A stretch of DNA of 22,543 nt from Pseudomonadota bacterium (lineage in GTDB: Bacteria > Pseudomonadota > Alphaproteobacteria > Rhizobiales > Devosiaceae): contig JAEYXQ010000010.1 in the NCBI GenBank assembly GCA_023431205.1, positions 1 to 22,543 on the forward strand, given 5' to 3'. The notes under the pieces were generated by a model that saw only the letters and a program-made list of their open reading frames with translations, ran no database searches and was not told the origin of the DNA. Position 1 is the first letter of the stretch. Each line of letters opens with the position of its first letter. Below, one piece after another: positions 1-7,432 of this stretch. The position numbers and the translations under genes were made by a program.

Positions 1-103
1 GCGAGGATGGATCTTCCATCCCCCTGTCCGAAATGGAGTCGTCGCACCCCGTTCTAAAATCCCGGCGCCCCGAGGCGGTGACGTCTCACTAAATAAATGC
101 TCA

Positions 104-120
104 GAGGCGGCATCCGCCTC
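104..120 (-). terminator. Small perfect hairpin downstream of modB
   Basis: A 7-bp perfect stem (GAGGCGG / CCGCCTC) with a 3-nt loop lies about 55 nt past the modB stop in the minus-strand reading direction. The bases after it are moderately T-rich (ATTTATTT) but there is no uninterrupted T tract. It may be a weak intrinsic terminator of the eda-modA-modB unit. A second 7-bp hairpin lies at 5-21. Bases 1-174 hold no recognisable modC start or other convincing gene. Confidence 0.3.
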
Positions 121-174
121 GGGGCCCGCTCCTCTCCTCAACCGACGGCGACCCCGGCGGACGAACCCGCACGC

Positions 175-855
175 CTATGGCAAGGGCACGTCCGTCCGTC
201 GCGCCAGCCATTGCGTCAAGCCGACCACCACCAGCGCGAACCCCACCATGCCCGCCGCCAGCACATGCGCCTCGCCCCAGTGCAACCGTTCCACCAGATC
301 GTAGAGCGCGATGGCCACCACCTTGGTCTCGCCCGGAATATTGCCGCCGATCATCAGCACCACGCCGAACTCGCCGACCGTGTGGGCAAAGGTCATCACC
401 GCCCCGGTGACATAGCCCGCCCGCGACAGCGGCAGCGCCACCCTGAGGAACCGCTGCCAGGGCGAGGCCCCCAGCGTCGCCGCCGCCTCGAGCGGCTCGC
501 TCCCGATCGCAGCGAAGGCGTTGCGCAATGGCTGCACCATGAACGGCAGCGAATAGAACAGCGACCCGATCACCAGCCCGGTAAAGGAAAACGCCAGCGT
601 CCGCCCGCCCCAGAGGCCCGCAATCCAGCCGCCCGGCCCCGCCGGACCCAGCGCGATAAGCAGGTAGAAGCCGAGCACCGTCGGCGGCAGCACCAGCGGC
701 ACCGCCACCAGCGCCCCGACCGGCTCCCGCCAGCGGCTCCGCCCGCGCGCCAGCCACCAGCCGAGCGGCGTGCCGATCACCAGCAGCAGCACGGTGGTGA
801 TGGTCGCCAGCTCCAGCGTCAGCTGGATCGCAGGCCAGATCGCCGCGAACTCCAT
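175..855 (-). CDS. modB: Molybdate ABC transporter permease ModB
   Basis: A 226-residue inner-membrane permease that would move molybdate through the membrane after delivery by ModA, driven by the ATPase ModC. Several hydrophobic segments are visible (about residues 10-32, 45-70, 85-105, 135-160 and 195-215). The EAA loop for ATPase contact is clear near residues 123-142, with EAAATLGASPWQRF followed by a hydrophobic stretch and the downstream GEFGVVLMIGGNIPG signature typical of ModB. The length matches the family. The ATG start lies 3 nt after the modA stop, so the two are probably co-transcribed and translationally coupled. No modC follows in the 174 nt left in the window, which is unusual because modC normally comes next. 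CysT/CysW-type permeases are related, but the ModA neighbour supports ModB. Confidence 0.93.
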   Translation of the reverse strand: MEFAAIWPAIQLTLELATITTVLLLVIGTPLGWWLARGRSRWREPVGALVAVPLVLPPTVLGFYLLIALGPAGPGGWIAGLWGGRTLAFSFTGLVIGSLFYSLPFMVQPLRNAFAAIGSEPLEAAATLGASPWQRFLRVALPLSRAGYVTGAVMTFAHTVGEFGVVLMIGGNIPGETKVVAIALYDLVERLHWGEAHVLAAGMVGFALVVVGLTQWLARRTDVPLP

Positions 856-858
856 TCG

Positions 859-1593
859 CTACTCCACCGCGTAGCCCGCTGCCGTGATCACCGCCACGGC
901 AGCGTCGCTGCGCAGAAATTCGAGATAGGCACGCGCGGCCGGGTTGTCCGCACCGGCAGCCAGCAGCACCGCGTCCTGCCGGATCGGCCGGTGCAGGTCC
1001 GGCGGCACCATCCACGCGCCGGCCTTGCCGTGTACCTGGCTCGCCGCCACAAAGCCCAGCTCGGCACTGCCGCTCTCGACGAACTGCAGTGCCTGCGTGA
1101 TGCTTTCGCCCGTGACGAGCTTGCCGGCATAGAGCTCGGTCAGGCCCAGCGCCGCCAGCGTCTCCACCGCGGCCCGGCCATAGGGCGCGGTCTCGGGATC
1201 GGCAATGGCAAGGTGATGGACCTGCCCCGCCGCGAGCACCCCCTCGGCATCGGCGGCATCGAGGCCATAGAGCGCCAAACGCCCCACCGCATAGGTAAAC
1301 ACCGTGCCCTCCACCGCCAGCCCGTCGGCCACGGCTCGCGCGGGCCGCTCGGCATCGGCGGACAGGAACACCTCGAACGGCGCACCCTGGGTGATCTGGG
1401 TGAAAAGCTGCCCGGTGGCCCCGAAGCTGTGGCGCACCTCATGGCCCGTCGCCGCCGTGAACAGCGGCGCCAGCTCTTCCGCCACTGCCGAAAAATTGGC
1501 GGCCACCGCCACCAGCACGGTGTCGGCCCGGGCCACCCTCGGGGCAATCACCGCCATCAGGACGGCAACTGCGAGGGCAGCGCGCCGCTTCAT
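859..1593 (-). CDS. modA: Molybdate-binding periplasmic protein ModA
   Basis: A 244-residue periplasmic solute-binding protein that captures molybdate (and probably tungstate) for the ModB channel. Residues 1-23 form a signal peptide with a KRR n-region, a hydrophobic core and an ARA cleavage site before DTVLVAVAANF. The family pattern AVAANFSAVAEELAPLF, then FGATGQLFTQITQGAPFEVFLSAD (binding-loop serines and glycines), is evident, as is the C-terminal segment with N-P-A-A before LEFLRSD. The length is typical. The ATG follows the eda stop by 3 nt, which suggests read-through transcription from the eda promoter. ModA and other family members differ subtly in oxyanion preference, so tungstate (TupA/WtpA-like) specificity cannot be excluded from sequence alone. 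Confidence 0.93.
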   Translation of the reverse strand: MKRRAALAVAVLMAVIAPRVARADTVLVAVAANFSAVAEELAPLFTAATGHEVRHSFGATGQLFTQITQGAPFEVFLSADAERPARAVADGLAVEGTVFTYAVGRLALYGLDAADAEGVLAAGQVHHLAIADPETAPYGRAAVETLAALGLTELYAGKLVTGESITQALQFVESGSAELGFVAASQVHGKAGAWMVPPDLHRPIRQDAVLLAAGADNPAARAYLEFLRSDAAVAVITAAGYAVE

Positions 1594-1596
1594 CCG

Positions 1597-2232
1597 TCAG
1601 TTCTTGAGCGCAGCGGCTTCGCGGGCCAGCGTTTCGATGCGCGACCAGTCGCCGCTTTCGATCGCATCGCCCGGCATGATCCACGAACCACCGACGCAGA
1701 TCACGTTTGGCAGGCTCAGATACGTCCTGGCCTTCGCCGCATCGATACCGCCGGTTGGGCAGAAGGTGATGTCGGCGAGCGGGGAGGCGAATGCCTTCAG
1801 CACCGGTGCGCCGCCCAGCGCCTCGGCGGGGAAGAACTTGAGATAGCTGTAGCCGCGATCGGCTGCGGTCATGGCTTCGCCCGGCGTGCCGATGCCCGGC
1901 AGCAGCGGAATGCCGATGTCGTCGGCAGCATCGAGGATGCGCGGCGTCAGTCCCGGCGACACCATGAACCGGCAGCCCGCCGCCACCGATTGCTGCATGT
2001 GCTGCGGATTGCGCACCGTACCGGAGCCGACGATGGCGCCCTCGACCTTGGCCATTTCTTCGATGACCTTGAGCGCGTTGGGCGTGCGAAGCGTGACTTC
2101 CAGCACCGGCAGCCCACCGGCCACCAGCGCCTCGGCCAGCGGCCGGGCCTTGCTCACGTCGTCGAGGATGATCACCGGCACTACCGGGGCCAGCGACAGG
2201 ATGGAGCGGATGGCGTTGCTGTCTTGCGGCAT
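1597..2232 (-). CDS. eda: 2-dehydro-3-deoxy-phosphogluconate (KDPG) aldolase
   Basis: A 211-residue class I aldolase that cleaves KDPG to pyruvate and glyceraldehyde 3-phosphate in the Entner-Doudoroff pathway. It may also act on 4-hydroxy-2-oxoglutarate. The Schiff-base lysine is K132 in YLKFFPAE. E45 and R49 lie in LEVTLRT, and the phosphate-binding glycines lie in CPTGGI and GGSW. The start was placed at the ATG whose codon ends at 2232, because an SD-like GAGGA lies 7 nt upstream; the 25 residues upstream in the open frame are R-rich and lack family similarity. The gene leads a tight minus-strand unit with modA and modB, an unexpected metabolic partner for molybdate uptake. The 136-nt divergent region to 2369 should hold its promoter. 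Confidence 0.94.
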   Translation of the reverse strand: MPQDSNAIRSILSLAPVVPVIILDDVSKARPLAEALVAGGLPVLEVTLRTPNALKVIEEMAKVEGAIVGSGTVRNPQHMQQSVAAGCRFMVSPGLTPRILDAADDIGIPLLPGIGTPGEAMTAADRGYSYLKFFPAEALGGAPVLKAFASPLADITFCPTGGIDAAKARTYLSLPNVICVGGSWIMPGDAIESGDWSRIETLAREAAALKN

Positions 2233-2368
2233 GGTCGGTCCTCGCGGGTTTCGGTTGCCAGAACGGTTAGGGCGGCAACGGGCAGCGCGCAAGCCCGTTT
2301 GCAGCATGACACGGCCATCTTGCCGAGGCGCCGGCGCGTGCCGATATTGCAGGGGAAAGGATCATGCC

Positions 2369-2665
2369 ATGACCGACACAGACCTCACCGTCCAGCGCGA
2401 GGACGGCGCCACCCGTGGACGCTACGTCATTCACCTGGCCCCCGGCTACGAGGCGGAGATGACCTACCGCAAGGCGGCCGACGGCACGATCACCATCGAC
2501 CATACCGGCGTGCCACCGGAATACGAGGGTCGGGGCATTGCCTCCCGCCTCGTCAACAAGGCCATCGAGGACGCGCGCGAACAGGGTTTCAAGATCACCC
2601 CGCTCTGCTCCTACGTGGTCGCCCAGTTCCGCCGCCACCCCGAATGGGCGGACCTGCGGGCCTGA
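2369..2665 (+). CDS. Small GNAT-like N-acetyltransferase (YjdJ type)
   Basis: A 98-residue protein of the short single-domain GNAT family (YjdJ/GtlB type, formerly DUF1272-like annotations). The acetyl-CoA binding signature is seen as VPPEYEGRGIASRLVNKAIEDA (R/Q-x-x-G-x-A pattern), followed by the conserved ITPLCSYVVAQFRRHPEW end that marks this subfamily. The cysteine in PLCSY is typical. The natural substrate is not established for the family. The start is ATG at 2369, with AGGGGAAAGG 8 nt upstream; an out-of-frame ATG lies 5 nt earlier. It is convergent with the LprI-type gene, whose stop lies 3 nt away, and divergent from eda. Confidence 0.85.
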   Translation: MTDTDLTVQREDGATRGRYVIHLAPGYEAEMTYRKAADGTITIDHTGVPPEYEGRGIASRLVNKAIEDAREQGFKITPLCSYVVAQFRRHPEWADLRA

Positions 2666-2668
2666 CCG

Positions 2669-3715
2669 TCACCACCCGTAGCGGATGGTCTGCTGGTTCT
2701 CGGCCGCGATCGCCTCGAGCTCCAGCCACGGCACCCGGATCTCGGGTGCGCCATAGGCGTAGGCGGCCACCTCATAGGGCTGGAAGGTGATGACCAGGTC
2801 ATGGCCATCATCGAGGTCCCAGCGCGCCGGATCGACCACGATCTCGGCGATATCTTCCTTGGAGTCGACCTGCACCCACTCCCCATGCTGGTCCTGCAGC
2901 GCCGCCCAGGCGGCATCCACCAGCACTGCCTCCCAGCCCTCACCGGCAAAGATGTCGCCCGCTTCCACCGCCCGTTCCTCGGGAACGAAGTAATGAACGA
3001 ACGTGTCGGCGTAATTGCCGTGCGCCGCTCCATGGCCGAACCAGTAGGTCTCGAGCCGCAGCGAGATACGATTCGTGCCCGCCGTCGATTTCACCGCCAG
3101 TGTCATCGAGGTGTCAGAGGAGTCGGCAAGGTCCCGCCCGGCATAAATGTCGGAATAGGGCTCTGCCTCCGAACGGGTGAAGGCGTTGAACGCCTCCGCC
3201 AGCGGATCGTCGTCATCGAGCAGCGCCACTGCCGCCTTGTGGGTCGCGACCTTCCAGTACGACTCAGGATCCGCCGCCTCCTGCGGATCCGGCAGCGCGG
3301 CATTGGCGCTCTCGAAAACGAACCGGTGCCCGTCGATCATCCGGCTCAGTTCCAGCGTCCGCGCTCGCGCCTTGAACTCATCGACGAGGCAGGACACACC
3401 CCGCTCGTCATACGCGCCGCTGCGCATGGGCTCGGCGTCTTCGGTGCAGGCACGCTGGGCAAAGCTCAGCCACGCCCGCTGGTCGTCCCGCAAGGCGCTC
3501 TCGGCCGACTTTGTCAGCCCGCCCAGCGCGGTATTGAACGCCTTGGCCAGCACCTCGTCCGCGCGCGAGAGCTCCTCGCTGTCGCAGATGGCATGCTCGA
3601 ACGGGGTAGCGGCCGCACCGCAGTCGAAACTGGCAGCCGTGACGGTCGACACGCCCACCGCGGGCCAGAGAGCGCCAACAAGCAGCAATACGGGGACCGC
3701 ACGCATCGGCATCAT
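2669..3715 (-). CDS. Secreted lysozyme-inhibitor LprI/DUF1311 protein with RsiV-like (DUF3298) C-terminus
   Basis: A 348-residue exported protein. Residues 1-28 are a signal peptide (hydrophobic core VPVLLLVGALWPAVGV, cleavage near TAA-SF). Residues about 30-120 are a DUF1311/LprI domain with four cysteines (C32, C44, C90, C109) spaced as in that family, which includes mycobacterial lysozyme inhibitors. Residues about 135-335 resemble the PdaC/RsiV (DUF3298-type) fold: a YWFGHGAAHGNY turn and a C-terminal YEVAAYAYGAPEIRVPW segment match that group. The ATG overlaps the stop of the upstream lipase-like gene (ATGA, 4 nt), and GGAGGAGAAGG sits just upstream, so translation is probably coupled. 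The role is inferred only: envelope protection or lysozyme binding. The substrate is unknown. Confidence 0.8.
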   Translation of the reverse strand: MMPMRAVPVLLLVGALWPAVGVSTVTAASFDCGAAATPFEHAICDSEELSRADEVLAKAFNTALGGLTKSAESALRDDQRAWLSFAQRACTEDAEPMRSGAYDERGVSCLVDEFKARARTLELSRMIDGHRFVFESANAALPDPQEAADPESYWKVATHKAAVALLDDDDPLAEAFNAFTRSEAEPYSDIYAGRDLADSSDTSMTLAVKSTAGTNRISLRLETYWFGHGAAHGNYADTFVHYFVPEERAVEAGDIFAGEGWEAVLVDAAWAALQDQHGEWVQVDSKEDIAEIVVDPARWDLDDGHDLVITFQPYEVAAYAYGAPEIRVPWLELEAIAAENQQTIRYGW

Positions 3716-4690
3716 GACACCTTCTCCTCCAGGTCCGCCGAATCATCATTGGCGGGGTGCCGCGGCAGCAAGCGGCCAAAGCTCAACTGCCACAACCGCC
3801 GGAACGGCAGCACTTCGTTCAGCAGACCGACCACGCTCACCCGCTCCTCTGTCGGCAACTGCCGGATCAACCGGTACAGCCGGCTGATCGCCGGCAGCAG
3901 ATTGCCGCGGCTGATCAGACAGCTCAAGGCCTCGCTGATCCCCGGGCCGAGTTCCAGCATGGTCCGCGTGAGGTCGATGGGCCGGTCCTCTCCCGGTAGG
4001 GCGCCCTCGAACATGGACCGGTTTGCCTGGGGCAGGAAACGCGCATTCGCGTGGGCGAAGAACAGCCCGTCATGCACCAGCGGATTGCTGTCGACGATGG
4101 TGAGCACATGGCCGCCGGCCTGCCCGCCAATGCGGGACACTGGATCGTCCGGGTGTCGATAATTGCGCACCGTCACACCCGAGAGCACCTCCGGCTCATA
4201 GCCCCCATGGATGCGGGTGATCCCCAGGATCCCGCCGAACCCGTTCTGGGTCTGCAGGATGATCCGGTCACGCCGGTCGGGGAAACGCAGCGCCATGTCG
4301 GAGGCCAGGTACTGTGCCAGTCCGCCGCCAAGGCTATGCCCGGCCACCACCACGGCATAGGTGGCGATGTAGCTGCCAACAAAAGGACAGGATGACGTCA
4401 CGGTTGGCGAGATACTGGGCAACGCCGAGATTGGCGTTGGCGACGAAGTCGACGGCGGTGTCGCTGCCGCGCAGCGCCATGATCAGCTTCTGAGCGGGAT
4501 GGTTCACGAAGGCCACGGCTTCGAAGCCGGTCTGGCTGACCGCGCAGGCAAACACCCGGTCGACTGCGAAGCCCGGCAGTTGCGCGATCACTCCGTCCTC
4601 GCGGAGGTTCTGGTAGGCCACCTCAGTCGCTATGGCGACGAAATCGATGTCCGTCAGCACCTGCTGCCCCGCTGCTGTCAGGGCGACCAA
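3712..4690 (-). pseudogene. Lipase class 3-like alpha/beta hydrolase, broken by a +1 frameshift
   Basis: Two overlapping minus-strand frames together make one protein. The upstream part (4690 to about 4384) carries the family N-terminus with KLIMALRGSDTAVDF, which matches the lipase-3 'ARGT' strand. The downstream part carries GHSLGGG, with the nucleophile serine codon at 4333-4335, a DDPVSRIG segment that should hold the catalytic aspartate, and a later HDGLFFAH histidine region. Removing one base from the 4-nt homopolymer at 4381-4384 joins the frames smoothly as VILSF-VGSYIATYAVVVAGHS, giving about 325 residues. The likely start is TTG at 4688-4690, directly after an in-frame stop; GTG at codon 11 is an alternative. 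The lesion is either a genuine disabling mutation or a base-call error. The gene lies between an alpha/beta hydrolase and the LprI-type gene. Confidence 0.75.
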
Positions 4691-4717
4691 TTACCACAGG
4701 CGGGACCGCAGGGTAAA

Positions 4718-5356
4718 TCAGGAGGCAGCGCGACCCAGGAACTCCTGCGCGCGGCGGAGTTCTTCGGGACGAAGTTCGTGCCCACCCTCGTGCCACAGCG
4801 TCTCTACCTCGGCCCCTTGCGCCGCAAAATACTGGCTCAGGCTTTCCGTCACCGGCGCCGGTGCCATGGGATCCCGGCGCCCGGCCGTGATCAGCACCTG
4901 CCGTCCGGTGAAGTCGACGGCGGGCGGTGCAAACGGGATCAGCGGGTGCATCAGCACGGTGGCGTTGAACAGGCTCGGTGATGCGAACTGGACCGAGGCA
5001 AGAATGTTGGCGCCGTTGGAGTAGCCCAGGCCCAGCACCGGTCCGTCGCCCTCCGCCTTCCGCGCCGCCACGAACGCAGCCATGGCTTCAGTCCGGCGCG
5101 CCAGGTCCGCCATGTCGTAGACGCCTTCGCCGGTCCGCCGGAAGTAGCGCAGGGCGCCGCTCTCGCTCACATCGCCACGAGGGGCAATGATCCGGCTCCC
5201 CGGCAGCAAATGTCCCGCCAGTTCGAAGAACTGGTTCTCGTTCCCGCCGGTGCCGTGAAAGACAAAGAACAGCGGCGAGCCGGCGCCGGCGCCCTTGGCC
5301 TCACGATAGATGTAGTCTGCCATGTGCTCCACCGCGTGCCGCCACTCCGGCGACAC
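4718..5356 (-). CDS. Alpha/beta hydrolase (phospholipase/carboxylesterase-like)
   Basis: A 212-residue soluble alpha/beta hydrolase of the small carboxylesterase/dienelactone hydrolase-like group. The oxyanion-hole motif is HGTGGNE at residues 34-40. The nucleophile elbow is GYSNGA with S113. The acid is D162 in TAGRRDPM and the histidine is H193 in EGGHEL, so the triad looks complete. The GTG start (codon 5354-5356) has AGGAGG 10 nt upstream. ATG at 5321-5323 (MADYIYREA...) is a credible alternative with a weaker GGAG. The gene follows the nucleoside hydrolase by 21 nt and precedes the broken lipase gene by 27 nt, so it probably belongs to the same operon. The substrate cannot be told; MhqD/YodD-type quinone-linked hydrolases look alike. 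Confidence 0.85.
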   Translation of the reverse strand: MSPEWRHAVEHMADYIYREAKGAGAGSPLFFVFHGTGGNENQFFELAGHLLPGSRIIAPRGDVSESGALRYFRRTGEGVYDMADLARRTEAMAAFVAARKAEGDGPVLGLGYSNGANILASVQFASPSLFNATVLMHPLIPFAPPAVDFTGRQVLITAGRRDPMAPAPVTESLSQYFAAQGAEVETLWHEGGHELRPEELRRAQEFLGRAAS

Positions 5357-5377
5357 TACAGAATGGCCTCCTGGGCG

Positions 5378-6319
5378 TCACCCCGTGACGATCGCCCGAT
5401 AGTGCTCCAGCACCGCGTCCGCATCGATGTCCGTGCAAACCAGCTGCGCCGGACGGCCGGCCCAGGCCGGGTGGCGATCGTTGACGGCTTGGATCGTCTG
5501 CCCGACAGCGATGCCGTCGGTCAGCACCCTTACTGGCCCGAGCCGGGTGGTGAACCATTCCGGATGCACGAGGTAGGTCACCGCCAGAAGGTCGTGGCCC
5601 ACGACGCCATCAATGCCGAGAAACTCGCCGTAGAACCGCGCATAGTAAGCCGACATGTCGGCAATGAGCTGCCCGTTCTCGCCGCCATCGCGCCCAAGTT
5701 CGGCAAGGTAGCTGTTGCTGAGCACGATCTCGTGCGTCACGTCGAGACCGACGGCGACCACAGGCCATGTCGCGCCGAACACCTCGTCGGCCGCGACGGG
5801 ATCGCCATGTATATTGGCTTCCGCCGCCGGCGTGATGTTGCCGAGTCGTCCCTTGTAGCCGAAGGCACCGCCCATAATCACCACGGCCTTGGCGAGCTTG
5901 GCGACCGCCGGATCCTTGCGCAGCGCCAGCGCCAGGTTGGTCATGCGCCCGACGGCAACGATCGTCACCTCGCCCGGATGCGCGCGCAGCGTTTTGATGA
6001 TGAAGTCGCTCGCCGTACCCGGGCGTAGCGTCGTTTCGTCGATCATCGGCAGCAGCACGTCGCCCAGCCCGTTTGCGCCATGCACCGCATCTGCCGGGGG
6101 CTTTGCGACCCCGTCGAGGGTCTCGCCGGCGCCCCGGATCACCGGTGCCGAAATGCCGAAGCGCTCCCTGAGGAACAGCGCGTTGCGGGTGGTGCCGTTG
6201 ATGTCGGCATTGCCAACCACGGTGGTGATCCCAAGCAGGTCGACTTCAGGCAGCTTGCTCAGGTAGAGCAGCGCCATGGCGTCGTCGATGCCCGGATCGG
6301 TGTCGAAGATGACTTTCAT
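5378..6319 (-). CDS. Inosine-uridine preferring nucleoside hydrolase
   Basis: A 313-residue N-ribohydrolase that splits nucleosides into base and ribose in salvage. The N-terminal calcium/ribose-binding signature DTDPGIDDAM is intact (D6, D8, D12, D13). The downstream landmarks VGRMTNLALAL, VIMGGAF, AEANIHGDPVAADEVF and the DGVVGHDLLAV histidine/aspartate pair all fit the IunH/RihA-C family. The start was set at the ATG ending at 6319, because the signature normally begins within a few residues of the N-terminus and GAGG lies 7 nt upstream; the frame extends 10 codons further without family similarity. It is divergent from the ribokinase gene at 6484, a natural partner for the ribose it releases. 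It leads a minus-strand run of four genes. Base preference is not readable. Confidence 0.93.
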   Translation of the reverse strand: MKVIFDTDPGIDDAMALLYLSKLPEVDLLGITTVVGNADINGTTRNALFLRERFGISAPVIRGAGETLDGVAKPPADAVHGANGLGDVLLPMIDETTLRPGTASDFIIKTLRAHPGEVTIVAVGRMTNLALALRKDPAVAKLAKAVVIMGGAFGYKGRLGNITPAAEANIHGDPVAADEVFGATWPVVAVGLDVTHEIVLSNSYLAELGRDGGENGQLIADMSAYYARFYGEFLGIDGVVGHDLLAVTYLVHPEWFTTRLGPVRVLTDGIAVGQTIQAVNDRHPAWAGRPAQLVCTDIDADAVLEHYRAIVTG

Positions 6320-6483
6320 GCAAAGCCTCATTGCGCAGGTGCCGCCCATTGCGGCGGCGCACTGCCGATGTCAGAAGAAGCGCGGGGGAGGGTAACCGAT
6401 CGCGCCGGTCAGCCGCGCAGCAATCATGAACCCCGCACTCCGTCAAGACCAACGGGCGCTGGCCCACCGCCACGGGTAATCGC

Positions 6484-7374
6484 ATGCTCATCGTCCTCGG
6501 CTCCACCAATCTCGACCAGATCGGCACCGTGACCCGCCTCCCCCGGCCCGGCGAAACCGTATCGGGACACACCTTCTCGACCGCTCCCGGAGGCAAGGGC
6601 GCCAACCAGGCACTCGCCGCCCGCCGCGCCGGTGCCGAGGTCCGGTTCTTCTCCGCCGTCGGGGAAGACGCCTTCGCTCCCGCAGCGCTCGAACTCCTGC
6701 AAAAGGATGGCGTCGACCTCGATGGCGTCCGCCGCACCACCGCCCACACGGGCATCGCCATGATCCTGGTGGACGAAGCCGGCGAAAACGTCATCGCCGT
6801 GCTGCCGGGTGCCAACGCCGACGTCGACACCACCGCCGCCGAGGCCGCCCTGTCCAATCGCAGCAGCGGCGACGTCCTGGTCCTGCAGCAGGAAATCCCC
6901 ATGGCAACCAACCGCCGCGCCGTCGACCTCGCCCGGGCGCAGGGCGTCCGCACCCTGCTCAACATCGCCCCCTTCGTGGCCGAAACCGCCGCCCTTGCCG
7001 GTGACGCCGACATCCTCATCGCCAACGAAACCGAGTTCGCCCTCTTGGTCGGCGAGTTCGGCGAACGTCTGGAGGCTGCCATGCTGGAGCGCGCCGCCGC
7101 GTCCAGGCAGATCGTCGTGGTCACCCTCGGCGCCGCCGGCGTCCGCATTGCCGTGGACGGCACCGTTCTCAGCATCCCCTCCCTGCCGGTCGAGGTCGTG
7201 GATACCGTTGGCGCCGGCGACACCTTCTGCGGCTATCTCGCTGCCGGTCTTGCGGCCGGCGACACCATCGAGCGCGCCGCCACCCGTGCGGCAGCTGCAG
7301 CGAGCCTCGCCTGCACCCGCCCGGGTGCCCAACCATCCATCCCCTATGGCGCCGATGTTCCTGTCCTTGATTGA
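6484..7374 (+). CDS. rbsK: Ribokinase
   Basis: A 296-residue PfkB-family sugar kinase that phosphorylates D-ribose at O5 using ATP. The substrate-binding GGKGANQA motif is at residues 36-43. The PfkB C-terminal signature VDTVGAGDTFCGYLAAGLA contains the catalytic base D246 and the GAGD anion hole. NxNE-like ANETEF is present. The length (about 300 residues) is normal. No strong SD is seen before the ATG at 6484. The 164-nt gap to the divergent nucleoside hydrolase at 6319 probably holds both promoters. The pairing suggests nucleoside-derived ribose salvage into the pentose phosphate pool; no ribose transporter genes are adjacent. Related PfkB sugar kinases cannot be fully excluded, but GGKGAN with this N-terminus is ribokinase-like. 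Confidence 0.92.
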   Translation: MLIVLGSTNLDQIGTVTRLPRPGETVSGHTFSTAPGGKGANQALAARRAGAEVRFFSAVGEDAFAPAALELLQKDGVDLDGVRRTTAHTGIAMILVDEAGENVIAVLPGANADVDTTAAEAALSNRSSGDVLVLQQEIPMATNRRAVDLARAQGVRTLLNIAPFVAETAALAGDADILIANETEFALLVGEFGERLEAAMLERAAASRQIVVVTLGAAGVRIAVDGTVLSIPSLPVEVVDTVGAGDTFCGYLAAGLAAGDTIERAATRAAAAASLACTRPGAQPSIPYGADVPVLD

Positions 7375-7432
7375 CGGGGGCAAACCCGCGCTGGTCTAGT
7401 CGGACCACGATGATTCGAAGGAGCCACGCCGC

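Noticed and set aside
2233..2368. Possible molybdenum-cofactor riboswitch or ModE site before eda-modAB
   Set aside because: No convincing structured element or ModE-type inverted repeat could be identified in the 136 nt.
97..2790. 897-codon plus-strand open frame opposite modB, modA and eda
   Set aside because: Arg/Pro/His-rich translation with no family features. It is the usual GC-rich antisense shadow of three recognisable genes.
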